Assembly: GCF_016623585.1 (NCBI RefSeq)
Contig: NZ_JAEHFY010000010.1
Location: 87,894 to 151,893, forward strand
Source of the DNA: Pedobacter segetis
GTDB taxonomy: Bacteria; Bacteroidota; Bacteroidia; Sphingobacteriales; Sphingobacteriaceae
Length of the DNA: 64,000 nt
Direction: 5' to 3'
Shown: one piece after another, positions 53,401 through 61,940 of the stretch
Layout of the letters: every line of letters starts with the position of its first letter
How positions within the stretch are numbered: position 1 is the stretch's first letter
Program-made: the position numbers and the translations under genes
Notes under the pieces: model-generated
The model's input: the letters and a program-made list of their open reading frames with translations, nothing else
Told to the model about the DNA's origin: nothing
Databases searched by the model: none

Positions 53401-55368
53401 TACAATGAATTAAAAGATTTTGAATTAAATGGGATAGAAACCGGCTTAAATTATCTTCAATTTTTACCAGATGTGTTTTCTACCACTATCCAAACAAGAG
53501 GAGACAACGCCTCAAATTTAGAAGAAAGAAGGTTTAGATATGGGGGGCTGGGTCTAGGTTATTGTACTCCAGAATTCAGCGGATTGAGTATTGTTACTTA
53601 TGACCCAGTAGTTACTGGCAAACGGTTTAGCTATCCAAGCCCTTATAATTGTAGTAATGATTCTGGCCCGATAATAGGCTATACAGGGCAATATTATTGG
53701 GACACAAACAATACAACAGAATTAGATTCTCTTTTAAGCTATTTAAGACAGGTACCAAATGGATCGAGGGTAATTGGTTATAATGGTTACAACGCTGCTT
53801 TTGACGAATTGCCAACAAGCATTAAGAATGAATTGAAGAATTTGGGGCTCTCTAAATTTGAAAATGTTAAACGTGGCGAACCTTATATGTTTTGGGGGGT
53901 AAAGGGGAGTTTGCCCGGAACTGCAATTGAAGAAACAGCAGATTATAATTCGACTATCAATCCTAAAGAACAAATTATAAAGAAATCTGTAGATTTGATC
54001 TACAAAAGCTCTAAAGGGTTTATTAAAAGCAATAAAATTGGGCCTGCAAAGAAATGGATAAGCTTTAATAGCAATTTTTTTAACAGAACATCAGACAAGA
54101 CAACTTACACTATCATTGGCGTTGATAAAAACAATACAGAAAAGACCATTTATAATAATTTTGATGCAAATACCCAAGATTTATCCTCAATTGATGCAAA
54201 TGCTTACCCATTTTTAAAATTAAAAACCAACTTTGAGAACAACGATTTAAGAAGCATACCACAGCTAAAATACATCAAGGTATCTTACCAACCGGTATCA
54301 GAGATCTCTTTTAATCCAGAATTTAAAAATGAATTTTACAGTAATGAATTACAAGAAGGTGATTCATTAAGATTAAGTTTTGGGCTTAGCAATCTATCAA
54401 AATATCAAACCGATCAAATTAACGTCTATTACCAACTGATTGTTAACAATAAAACCTTGCCAGAAAAATTAATAGATAAGATAGATAGTTTGAAACCATT
54501 TGAAAATTCATCTTTTAGTTTGATCGAAGACACTAAAAACCTAAGCGGGGATAATATAATAAAACTTAGTGCTAAGTATGAAAACCAAGAAGACGCATTT
54601 CAATTTAATAATTACGTCACAAAAGCCTTTACGGTAAAAAGGGATAACAAAGAGCCAATAGTTAATGTATTATTTGATGGAAAGAACATCATCAACGGAG
54701 AAATTGTTAGCCCTAGCCCTCTAATATCAATTACCAGTATAGACGAGAACAAGTTTCTTCTAATGAATGATACCACCAATGTGGATGTTTACCTAAGAGG
54801 ATCTAAACAAGATGACTTTAAAAGGATAAACTACTCCTCAAAACAGTTAAACTTTATACCATCGGCAACAAAAGAATTAAACAAAAGCGTAATCAATTTT
54901 AAGCCCGATTTATTGCCAGATGATGTTTACACCCTAAAAGTTAAATCTAAAGATAATAGCGGCAATGGAGGTAACCTACCAGATTATTTAACCGAGTTTA
55001 CAGTAGTAAATGAATCTTCCATAAGTAATTTCTATCCCTACCCAAATCCTGTGGTAAATGAAATGAGGTTTGTTTTTACCTTAACGGGAAGCAAAATCCC
55101 AGATAAAATAAAAATCCAAATTTTGACATCTAGCGGCAAAGTTGTTAGGGAAATCAATAAAAATGAATTAGGCAATTTAAGGATCGGTAACAATGTAACC
55201 GATTTTAACTGGGACGGAACAGACCAATTTGGGGATAGACTAGCAAACGGAATTTATTTTTACAAAGTGAGCGTAGAAGATAACGAAAAAGGCGAATTTA
55301 AAACAAGGAAGACATCTAACACGCCTTTTTTCAAAAACAACATTGGCAAAATTTACCTATTAAAGTAG
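50497..55368 (+). CDS. porU2: PorU2-like C25 cysteine peptidase (T9SS-associated)
   Basis: This 1,623-residue protein begins with a signal peptide (SVFLSLIMVSFCSYAQ) and a PorU-like N-terminal region (EWIDFSLKYSKITITEEGLY). A Peptidase_C25 domain sits at about 400-700 with the catalytic pair His611 (YLGHGS) and Cys641 (NGCSTGNAF), 30 apart as in gingipains. Ig-like and CARDB-like beta-domains follow, and the last 85 residues (YPYPNPVVNEMRFVFTLTGS to NGIYFYKV) resemble a type IX secretion C-terminal domain. PorU is the sortase that attaches T9SS cargo; PorU2 is a longer relative whose exact role is unclear. Confidence 0.82.
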   Translation: MLKRFSVFLSLIMVSFCSYAQKYGNEWIDFSLKYSKITITEEGLYKITYDDVVSKALQNGVLDPNKFQLFNKGLEIPLNITGAQDGVFNQGDEIYFYGTKNNASLDKVLYTNQADLPNDDVSLFTDENYYFLTYNPSKNGLRYQIYNLSTNGLTPENSVIANSRLNFNSNYYPGAYILDAMSLSEYIEGEGYLGATLSKGQTVNYQLNTSNYINSGYQSKISFYVAGRSNAASTNSTGNNHHFRVSFNNSSLFDSLYRSYGTIRKTTPININSSVTNISFSSIDDLGAVTDFQAPGYLEVNYGRDLNLNGLKSLSFKVDTPKPLMLLSFSNINLTTPLIIEKNGINLFTSSGPGQFVLKDATLGTDYLLTDQSLAKGVALSDVTFKNINTNTSKTYLIISNNLLKDGAEAYQSYNQSIGMPTSVVYTDDLYNEFYYGFHHPLALRNYCRYMVDKGNVKPEYLLLLGKGQEYPKLSINNDLVPTMGFPASDNMLTSGLNGSNLEPGLATGRIPATENLDVLNYLEKLKVYNNLPDSLWRKKMQFISGGRTLSENLSFQGYQNSLAQLATGEFFGAKPVYIKKNVNSPVTENFTDLIVKETKLGTGLISYLGHGSTITTEIIMGEPSTLGNQDKPTIYLVNGCSTGNAFTEVRSLGEKFLLQKDFGAVAWIGTTSEGVASYLNGASLKFYNNWFVSNYGLSLAKGIKYGLNLFQNSNDKLNLAHLRQYILLGDPYLKFYSLDKPDYSISTTDIFPTIPDQNANNKNLQLSLIVKNLGKSVSDSLEIEITRNLPDGSSVKYPIYNVAPVFNSDTLKIILNNDIKGIAGNNKISIKINPNNKVAEKTLTNNDASIEVFLPSNGLNLIFPLKNSIVGSNQISLKAEPDDLFTKNASYLFEIDTIPTFTSSFKVSSPIIVADLFPTWAPNVNWENNKVYYWRARLNLPLDKGGQWSQSSFTYIKDETDGYMVSSYNELKDFELNGIETGLNYLQFLPDVFSTTIQTRGDNASNLEERRFRYGGLGLGYCTPEFSGLSIVTYDPVVTGKRFSYPSPYNCSNDSGPIIGYTGQYYWDTNNTTELDSLLSYLRQVPNGSRVIGYNGYNAAFDELPTSIKNELKNLGLSKFENVKRGEPYMFWGVKGSLPGTAIEETADYNSTINPKEQIIKKSVDLIYKSSKGFIKSNKIGPAKKWISFNSNFFNRTSDKTTYTIIGVDKNNTEKTIYNNFDANTQDLSSIDANAYPFLKLKTNFENNDLRSIPQLKYIKVSYQPVSEISFNPEFKNEFYSNELQEGDSLRLSFGLSNLSKYQTDQINVYYQLIVNNKTLPEKLIDKIDSLKPFENSSFSLIEDTKNLSGDNIIKLSAKYENQEDAFQFNNYVTKAFTVKRDNKEPIVNVLFDGKNIINGEIVSPSPLISITSIDENKFLLMNDTTNVDVYLRGSKQDDFKRINYSSKQLNFIPSATKELNKSVINFKPDLLPDDVYTLKVKSKDNSGNGGNLPDYLTEFTVVNESSISNFYPYPNPVVNEMRFVFTLTGSKIPDKIKIQILTSSGKVVREINKNELGNLRIGNNVTDFNWDGTDQFGDRLANGIYFYKVSVEDNEKGEFKTRKTSNTPFFKNNIGKIYLLK

Positions 55369-56309
55369 TTTAAAAGCTTAATTGTGTAATATTTTAGTTT
55401 TCTTTTTAGATTCTTAATGCTGATTAGTTGTTTTTTGTGAAATACAATATAATTAACTTGAAGCTGGGGCTTAAACCTTGATTTAAACTCTGCTATAGAC
55501 CTTATGTTGGCACCCATATAATCTAAATTCAAATAATGTAAGTGATCTAAAAAGTTTAGTACCTCTACGTATAAAAAACAATTAACAAATTTTCTGATAT
55601 CAGATTCCGGGATTTTTCTAAGTAGGAAATATGCTTTTTTATTAGCACCATCATTTAACAATATGGCCGATCCCAGCTTCTTGCCTTCCTTAATAACAGC
55701 AAATTGAAAGATCATCCCTAAAGAATGAAGGTTTACAAGCCAATCTTTCATTCTATTGATCTTAAAAATCGGGAGGTTAAAGCTTTTTAATTGTTCTTTA
55801 AATAAAGGCCAATCTAGTTCTTCTGAAGAATGGTCTAAAAAACTTAGGCCCAAATCCAAAGATCTTTTGTAATTATTTAAAACATCTTCAGCAAAATTTT
55901 TAGATCCTGTTTTCTTGATAAAGGTATGCCTAATCCTGATATCAAAATCTAACCACATAAAAGGTCTAATGTCTGTTAAACTTAATGGCAAACAAAGTTC
56001 AACCTTATTGTAAGTCTGTTTTAAAAACAACAAGCACTCTACCAAGGCGTCCCTACTTTGTTTGCTTTCTAAATTGTCACTTACCCAAACGCCAGAATAA
56101 AACAGGAATGAAGATGGGAGCACTATATCGTTACCTTTAATAAATAATGCCAATGCGATTAGCGGAGTGCTTTTTTTATAAAAAACAAAGTACTTTAAGT
56201 TTGATTTGTTAGCTTTAGCCGTGGCAAGTAAAAATAACGGATCGTAAAAAACCTCTTTGCTAGATTTTGTTATTCTAGAAAATTCTTCTGTAGCAACTTC
56301 ATTAACCAT
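55353..56309 (-). CDS. FemAB/GNAT-like protein A of surface cluster
   Basis: This 318-residue protein resembles FemAB-type GNAT proteins (Acetyltransf_6), with PLIALALFIKGNDIVLPS early, LTDIRPFMWLDFDIRIRHTF in the middle, and LDYMGANIRSIAEFKSRFKP near the end, the position of the FKxxFG-like motif of FemAB. It is clearly paralogous to the protein at 60895-61860 at these three motifs. Such proteins transfer an aminoacyl or acyl group to a sugar or peptide. The acceptor is unknown. The gene overlaps the 3' end of porU2 by 16 bp and starts 10 bp from the divergent methyltransferase. Confidence 0.7.
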   Translation of the reverse strand: MVNEVATEEFSRITKSSKEVFYDPLFLLATAKANKSNLKYFVFYKKSTPLIALALFIKGNDIVLPSSFLFYSGVWVSDNLESKQSRDALVECLLFLKQTYNKVELCLPLSLTDIRPFMWLDFDIRIRHTFIKKTGSKNFAEDVLNNYKRSLDLGLSFLDHSSEELDWPLFKEQLKSFNLPIFKINRMKDWLVNLHSLGMIFQFAVIKEGKKLGSAILLNDGANKKAYFLLRKIPESDIRKFVNCFLYVEVLNFLDHLHYLNLDYMGANIRSIAEFKSRFKPQLQVNYIVFHKKQLISIKNLKRKLKYYTIKLLNYFNR

Positions 56310-56319
56310 AATTAAAGCG

Positions 56320-56985
56320 ATGATAAAAAATTTATTGAGGAAATTTATTGAGAAAAGAGGTTACATTATTTATAAAAAACCGGTTTTTTTTGATGATAAA
56401 AATGCTTTTGATTATAACTCATCAACAAATACGGATAAATTTTATATTTCTAAAACAAACTTAAAAAAATATCTCAATAAAAGTAGAATAGCGGCGTTTG
56501 GAGAAATCATAGCCCTTGCAAAAAAAAACATTGACAAAAATCCATTGAAGGTTTTAGATGCGGGGTGCGGTTGCGGATTTTTAACAACTTTAATAAAAGA
56601 AAATTTCAAAGATGCCGAAGTTATGGGAATTGATTATTCTGAGGTTGGCATAAGGTACGCAAAAGAAAAATTTAACAATATCGTTTTTAAACAAAAAGAC
56701 CTTTATGAAGCATTGGACTGCAAATTCGATTTGATCTTCTGTAGCTCTGTTTTAGAACACCTGAAATTTCCTGAACTGATCATCACTAATCTTACACAAG
56801 CATTAAACCACGGAGGAAAAATAATCATTACTGTACCAAACGGTAGGATAGATTTTTTTGAAGGCCATATACACTTTTGGAGCCCCGAGAGCTGGGAGCT
56901 ATTTTTAAACAAGACCCTCCCAAATAATTCACATAAATTACAACTGCTTAAATCTAAACCTGATATACTAACCATCATTAGTTAG
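56320..56985 (+). CDS. Class I SAM-dependent methyltransferase of surface cluster
   Basis: The ATG at 56320 (MIKNLLRKFIEKRGYIIYKK) gives 221 residues; an ATG at 56257 lies inside the divergent FemAB-like gene and is unlikely. The Rossmann motifs are VLDAGCGCGFLTTLIKENF, VMGIDYSEVGIRYAKEKF, FDLIFCSSVLEHLKFPELI and HGGKIIITVPNG. It may methylate a sugar or lipid in the surface polymer; the target cannot be read. It converges on the flippase gene with an 18-bp overlap. Confidence 0.85.
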   Translation: MIKNLLRKFIEKRGYIIYKKPVFFDDKNAFDYNSSTNTDKFYISKTNLKKYLNKSRIAAFGEIIALAKKNIDKNPLKVLDAGCGCGFLTTLIKENFKDAEVMGIDYSEVGIRYAKEKFNNIVFKQKDLYEALDCKFDLIFCSSVLEHLKFPELIITNLTQALNHGGKIIITVPNGRIDFFEGHIHFWSPESWELFLNKTLPNNSHKLQLLKSKPDILTIIS

Positions 56986-58422
56986 ATAGCTTCTGATAGA
57001 TTTTTTCTTTATCAAGAGAATAAAAACCGCCCAAACCGTAATCGAAACGTAGAATGATGATTTGGGCATTATTTTATCGAAAATGCAACTCAAAAATATC
57101 GCAGATATGCAAAGTATTAGCGTGTTTTTAAAAATTATAAAATATGGGAACATAGCAAAAACATTAGTTTTTAACACCCTTGCACTGTAAACGTTAACCA
57201 AAAATATATAGGTGTAATTGGTGATAACTGTAGCTATAACCAAGCCTAGGATGCCCAAGTAATGGTACAATATCATAGATAAAATTACGTGTAAAATCAG
57301 TTCTACAAATTGAAAATAGAAGATGTATTTTGTTTTGTTAGAGGATAGTAAAACATCATGATGGCTACAAACACGTAATAACCCTATCATAGAATAAATA
57401 GCAAACAGATAAGAATAGTTAGCGTAAATGTTTCCGAAAAAAATAGAAATTAGCTCTTTGTGCCAAACTACAATTGCCACAGATAGGGGCAAGACGATAT
57501 CGATTACCTTTGAGATATAATCGAACCTAAGCTTTATCAATTCTTGGTAGTTTTTTTTTTGAAACGCAAGAACCATCCCCGGCAAAGCTATAGTGAAGTA
57601 GGATAAATAAACGTTGCCTACAAACGGCACATCAGATGTAACATTTGTAAAAACTGCAAAGTTGATCGGACTTGCGTTATTTAAGCTCAAGATCAGCTTA
57701 CCAGTGTTTGCTATAAAAAAACTTGATATGGTGCTAAAAAAAAGGGGAGTTGAATAGTTCATTAAATTTCTTTGTAAAACAACATCTATTCTCCAGCTTT
57801 TTACGCCCATAAAACTACTCTCTAATATCATCCAATTTACCGCAGTTATAAATATCTGAATTACAGCATTTAACAATAATATATTTGTTAAATCCATAGA
57901 CAAATAGGTAAAAATCAAGAAGAGCGTACATCGTAAAATTTGGATAACTATGTTATACTTGATATATGGTAAGTATTTTTTATACACCAGCGCAATATTT
58001 AGATCAATTACAGAAAAGCCTGTAAACAGCACATAAAGACCTATGGAAAGTATCTCTGTTAAATTTAAGCCATTCTGGTTTTTAAAAAAGACTATAAATA
58101 TTGTAGCAAAAATTATTAAGGAAACGGTTAACAAGATAATCTGAAAAATCCTTACCTGCTTAATTAAGGTTTCTCTTTTAGAATAAAAAGATTCTAGGTT
58201 GAGATAATAATACACGGTTTGAGAAAATCCCGCACTGCCAAACTGGATTATTAACCCAGCGTAAAGTAATATCTCTCTTAATTTGCCATAAATACCTGGG
58301 GATAAATTATGCGATAAAATGACCAAACTTAAAAAAGTAAATACAGATAGCAGAGAATTTCCTAACACTAAAGAAAATCCTTCATTTCTAACTACTTTTT
58401 CAAAAATTTTATTTACGGTCAT
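56968..58422 (-). CDS. Oligosaccharide flippase (Wzx/MATE-like)
   Basis: This 484-residue membrane protein has 12-14 hydrophobic helices from about 20 to 480. The pattern LSVFTFLSLVILSHNLSPGI and the loop PGIYGKLREILLYAGLIIQF are the usual start of polysaccharide-biosynthesis flippases. It should move a lipid-linked glycan across the inner membrane. No glycosyltransferase, polymerase or chain-length regulator gene is visible beside it, so the rest of the pathway lies elsewhere. Its codon usage is AT-rich. Confidence 0.88.
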   Translation of the reverse strand: MTVNKIFEKVVRNEGFSLVLGNSLLSVFTFLSLVILSHNLSPGIYGKLREILLYAGLIIQFGSAGFSQTVYYYLNLESFYSKRETLIKQVRIFQIILLTVSLIIFATIFIVFFKNQNGLNLTEILSIGLYVLFTGFSVIDLNIALVYKKYLPYIKYNIVIQILRCTLFLIFTYLSMDLTNILLLNAVIQIFITAVNWMILESSFMGVKSWRIDVVLQRNLMNYSTPLFFSTISSFFIANTGKLILSLNNASPINFAVFTNVTSDVPFVGNVYLSYFTIALPGMVLAFQKKNYQELIKLRFDYISKVIDIVLPLSVAIVVWHKELISIFFGNIYANYSYLFAIYSMIGLLRVCSHHDVLLSSNKTKYIFYFQFVELILHVILSMILYHYLGILGLVIATVITNYTYIFLVNVYSARVLKTNVFAMFPYFIIFKNTLILCISAIFLSCIFDKIMPKSSFYVSITVWAVFILLIKKKSIRSYLTNDG

Positions 58423-58601
58423 TTACTACAAAAATCAACTCAAACAGATGTTTTCAAGGTATGAAACAAATTTAAAAATAGATTATATTTCATGATACAT
58501 TTGTCAAGTATTTGGATTTTTTACACATCTTTGTTTATGACCTAAGAACCTAAATTTACGGTTATTCTTAATGGTAAAAACTGTTTTATTTTAGAATTAA
58601 T

Positions 58602-59147
58602 ATGAATTTTATTTCTTTTTTATCAATCACTAAAAAAAAATGGAAAGTTTTTCATTCCTTTTCAATTATATTTATTGTGGGTACTTTGGTTTGCTCTTTT
58701 ATAGTTAGGCAATCAGTTGCTCCTTTTTATATATTCTCTATGTATTCATATGTTTTTCCGAAAGATTCTTATATGTCTAGCTCAAAGATTATCATCAACG
58801 GTAAAGAATTCAACACTTTCAATTTACTAAAAGCCAAAGGAGATATTATAAGAGGAAACGTGAAAAGATTCATTTATCTAAAAAACAACAAGGGTAAAGA
58901 CAAATATTACTATAAATTAAAGCAAATGACTGGGAATAAACTCCCCGACTTTTTTTACCAAAAGATTTTTATCTCAAACAATACAGAAACCCTATTTACA
59001 AAATGGCTTAAACCTTTTGTAGAATCACAGTACCATAACAAGATAAAAAGCATTAAAATTTATTCTATAGATTTTCTTCTAGATAAAGACAATCGCCCGT
59101 ATATAAATAAAAGCACTTTGGTTTTAAATCAAAAATTTGATGACTGA
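58602..59147 (+). CDS. Membrane-anchored partner protein of the HTTM-like gene
   Basis: This 181-residue protein has one membrane segment near residues 19-40 (SIIFIVGTLVCSFIVRQS), then APFYIFSMYSYVFPKDSYMS and a soluble lysine-rich part (KAKGDIIRGNVKRFIYLKNN). Similar short proteins are found next to HTTM-type membrane proteins. It overlaps the next gene by 8 bp, so the two are translationally coupled. No function is known, and the DNA is unusually AT-rich. Confidence 0.65.
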   Translation: MNFISFLSITKKKWKVFHSFSIIFIVGTLVCSFIVRQSVAPFYIFSMYSYVFPKDSYMSSSKIIINGKEFNTFNLLKAKGDIIRGNVKRFIYLKNNKGKDKYYYKLKQMTGNKLPDFFYQKIFISNNTETLFTKWLKPFVESQYHNKIKSIKIYSIDFLLDKDNRPYINKSTLVLNQKFDD

Positions 59148-59976
59148 AACTATAGATAAGAACCAAGTTAAAACAATTGTTTTTTGTGGTTATCTTATAC
59201 TTTTAAGCTATAAATTTTTCAACGGAGAATTGCTGTATCAACACACTTATCCTCCGTATAATTATCCAGTTTTAAATATACCTTATTGGTTGTTTTTATT
59301 AACTGGGATTAAAAATTTAATATTTAATCATATTTTTTTGAAAATAGTGATTACTTGTACATTATTTCTTTCAAGTATTTTATCGATCATAAAAAAAGAA
59401 AGCACTTTGTATCCGAAGATATTCTGTTTTTGTATCTGGATTTACCAATTTTCTTACTATTCTATTGTCGCATATCAACATTTCGATATCGGTATACTGT
59501 TTCCTTGTTTACCATTTATTTTCAAGGACAACATGAAATTTTCTATATCATTTAATTTCGGAAGATATTTTTTTTGTGGCTTATATTTTTTGGCCGGAAT
59601 ATTAAAAATTTTCAATGGTGGCGTTTTTAATGTCTATCAGATGAGGGATAGTATTTTAATGACGTGTTTAGACTTTATGTATTTTAATCCCAATAGTTTT
59701 AAAACTGAAATTATGAGCTTTTTCATTCAGAATTATATTTTAGGTTATTTTTTATATTTAGGGGCTTGTATATTAGAGATCAGTTTTATTTTAGGCTTTT
59801 TTGGCAAAAAATACGATCTGTATTTATTTATTCTTTTTTTAGTTTTTCACTTTTCTAACTATCTATTGTTAGATATTCCTTTTACCAACCATTGTATTAT
59901 ATTAACTTTTTTATTACCAGTAAAAAATTACATGGGCAATAAAACCCATCATCTAAAACCAAGCTTAAGATCATAA
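59140..59976 (+). CDS. HTTM-like multi-pass membrane protein
   Basis: The ATG at 59140 (MTETIDKNQVKTIVFCGYLI) overlaps the upstream stop. The 278 residues form about seven hydrophobic helices. The motifs RYFFCGLYFLAGILKIFNGG and ILEISFILGFFGKKYDLYLF fit the horizontally transferred transmembrane (HTTM) domain, which is related to vitamin K-dependent gamma-carboxylase. The assignment is by pattern only; the gamma-carboxylase catalytic lysine cannot be placed. It is coupled to the 181-residue partner upstream. Confidence 0.55.
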   Translation: MTETIDKNQVKTIVFCGYLILLSYKFFNGELLYQHTYPPYNYPVLNIPYWLFLLTGIKNLIFNHIFLKIVITCTLFLSSILSIIKKESTLYPKIFCFCIWIYQFSYYSIVAYQHFDIGILFPCLPFIFKDNMKFSISFNFGRYFFCGLYFLAGILKIFNGGVFNVYQMRDSILMTCLDFMYFNPNSFKTEIMSFFIQNYILGYFLYLGACILEISFILGFFGKKYDLYLFILFLVFHFSNYLLLDIPFTNHCIILTFLLPVKNYMGNKTHHLKPSLRS

Positions 59977-59978
59977 GA

Positions 59979-60815
59979 TTATCTTTTCTCATAGACCAAA
60001 ATCGAAGTAAATAATCTGTTTTTTGTATAGAGATTATAGAGTTTTTTTATAAGAACTCTGGCAAAAGGGAAATAAAATATAATTTTTTTTGTAAGATTGA
60101 TAAATCCATACCTCCCTGGAGAGAGCAAATATTGTTTAGATAGTAAATCTTCAGCCAAAGAAATTAATAGCTTCTCTTTTAAATTAAAATTAAATTTTTG
60201 TGAGATGTATTCAGGAGTTGGTTCTCCTATAAATTGAATATGCTCCGGTATGTTCCAATCAAAACCATTTATCTTTCTAAAACCCTTTTTCATTAATCCT
60301 GTTTTTATGATTAACAAACCTTTCGGTTTTAACAACTGATCAATTCTTAAGAAAAATGCTTTTAAATCTGGTATATGAGAAATTACATTAATTAGCACCG
60401 CAACGTCAAACTTTTCTGTAACTGTATAGTTTTGGATCTCGGTTTCTAGAATTCTACCATTTGTAATCTTTCTTGCATATTTTGCTCTATTAAAATCGTT
60501 TTCTATACCAACGATTTTTTTGACACCTAATCTTTTACATTCTTTTAAAAAAGCACCGCAACCACAACCAATATCTATAACAGAATTCTTGTTTATAATA
60601 TGTTTAGCAATAAGGGGTAAGAAATATTTAACCGATTGGATTTCGCCTTCATATTGCTTGTCTAGTGATAGGGGATTTCTGTCATAATCTTTCTGCTCAT
60701 AAGGATTTATATAATGAAGTCCGCAATTTTCGCATGATAATAATTGGTATTTACCAAAATTAAAATTGAATTTATTTTTGCTTGAATTACATAAAGGACA
60801 ACTCATCATAAGCAT
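59979..60815 (-). CDS. SAM-dependent methyltransferase with N-terminal zinc ribbon
   Basis: This 278-residue protein starts MLMMSCPLCNSSKNKFNFNF with a zinc-ribbon made of CPLC (6-9) and CENC (29-32), followed by GLHYINPYEQKDYD. The Rossmann motif is SVIDIGCGCGAFLKECKRLG, then IVGIENDFNRAKYARKITNG and FDVAVLINVISHIPDL. Such zinc-ribbon methyltransferases often act on nucleotide-linked sugars. It converges on the HTTM-like gene with a 2-bp gap. Confidence 0.85.
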   Translation of the reverse strand: MLMMSCPLCNSSKNKFNFNFGKYQLLSCENCGLHYINPYEQKDYDRNPLSLDKQYEGEIQSVKYFLPLIAKHIINKNSVIDIGCGCGAFLKECKRLGVKKIVGIENDFNRAKYARKITNGRILETEIQNYTVTEKFDVAVLINVISHIPDLKAFFLRIDQLLKPKGLLIIKTGLMKKGFRKINGFDWNIPEHIQFIGEPTPEYISQKFNFNLKEKLLISLAEDLLSKQYLLSPGRYGFINLTKKIIFYFPFARVLIKKLYNLYTKNRLFTSILVYEKR

Positions 60816-60894
60816 TTTATTATTTTAAATATCAACGATGTTTAAATTTGAACATATTACTTCAAATATGTTTTTGATCTTTTTAACTTTTACC

Positions 60895-61860
60895 TTATCT
60901 AAATCTTAAAACTTTATGGATTAAGTGATTAATTTTAGACCAATTTTTTTTGTTTTTTGCATTAAACTCAGCATAAAAAACCTCGTAATAGCCCTCTAAA
61001 CTAGGTAAAAAATTACTTTTATATTTAGAGATGCTTTTCATATTTGCTCCTAAAAAATCAACTTTTAAAATATCCTTTTGCTTAAGCCTATTTAGAGCAT
61101 TATCATACAATAACGTGGGCAATCCTTTTCGGTAGTGTTTATCTTCTACTAAACCCATTAAAGCAAAATAGGCCAATTTAGATTTATAATCAACAATTGT
61201 AAGTATCGAAGTAATAAAACCATCATCGTCATAAACATTAAAAACTTCTAATTGATTGATTTCTTTTAAGCCCTTAAAGTATGAGACATATAACCGCAAA
61301 TCATTTTTTTTTACTCCGAGTTTTACCAAATCATTATTATAAAAGTCCCAATTAGGTGCCCAATCGCAATTTTCATTAAAAGAATATTTTTTATTATGAT
61401 GGTTTAAAATCCTTTTAATGTTTCTATTGTAAGTTAATTTTTGTAAATCTTTTTCATAAGTATATTTTAACCTAATATCAAAGTTATTCCAAATAAAAGG
61501 CCTTACATCCTTCAGTTTTGTTGGTAATCTTAGTTTAATTTCTTTGTATTTTTTTTGAAGTTCTTTAATTAGAAAACTCCATGCTTCAATCTGATTCCAA
61601 GATTCTTTAGAGGTTTCCTTTTCCCAGATATATTGATAGTAATAATGGTTAGGACTAACAACTTTATTTCCCTTAATAAATAAAGGGACAGCTAAAATTG
61701 GTTTATTGTTAAACAACACTACCCTAATATCTAAATCGCAATTATAAACCGAAGTCGTAGTTTTTAGAAAAGTCTCAGTACCAAAAACATTCACTTCTGA
61801 ATATTGATTTATAAATAACTCCCAATCATTTACATCAATATTTAAGAAGCTATAGCTCAT
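60895..61860 (-). CDS. FemAB/GNAT-like protein B of surface cluster
   Basis: This 321-residue protein is a paralogue of the gene at 55353-56309. It shares ILAVPLFIKGNKVVSPNHYY, LKDVRPFIWNNFDIRLKYTY and KVDFLGANMKSISKYKSNFL, each in the same order. The ends of both proteins are basic. The GAN-(M/I)-(K/R)-SI-x-(K/E)-(Y/F)-K motif near the end is the equivalent of the FemAB active-site region. Transferred group and acceptor are unknown. The two copies bracket the cluster. Confidence 0.7.
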   Translation of the reverse strand: MSYSFLNIDVNDWELFINQYSEVNVFGTETFLKTTTSVYNCDLDIRVVLFNNKPILAVPLFIKGNKVVSPNHYYYQYIWEKETSKESWNQIEAWSFLIKELQKKYKEIKLRLPTKLKDVRPFIWNNFDIRLKYTYEKDLQKLTYNRNIKRILNHHNKKYSFNENCDWAPNWDFYNNDLVKLGVKKNDLRLYVSYFKGLKEINQLEVFNVYDDDGFITSILTIVDYKSKLAYFALMGLVEDKHYRKGLPTLLYDNALNRLKQKDILKVDFLGANMKSISKYKSNFLPSLEGYYEVFYAEFNAKNKKNWSKINHLIHKVLRFR

Positions 61861-61883
61861 AATTTTACTCGGTTTTTTTCAAC

Positions 61884-61920
61884 AAAAAAAAAACCACTCA
61901 CAACAAAGTAAGTGGTTTTT
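61884..61920 (-). terminator. Intrinsic terminator of tonB
   Basis: AAAAACCACT at 61889-61898 pairs with AGTGGTTTTT at 61911-61920. On the minus strand it is followed by a run of ten T residues (A run at 61884-61893). It lies 20 bp after the tonB stop. Confidence 0.92.
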
Positions 61921-61940
61921 AAAATTACTATTATTTTCTT

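Noticed and set aside
55353..61860. Complete capsule or O-antigen locus
   Set aside because: A flippase is present, but glycosyltransferase, polymerase and export genes are absent, so it is described only as an accessory cluster.
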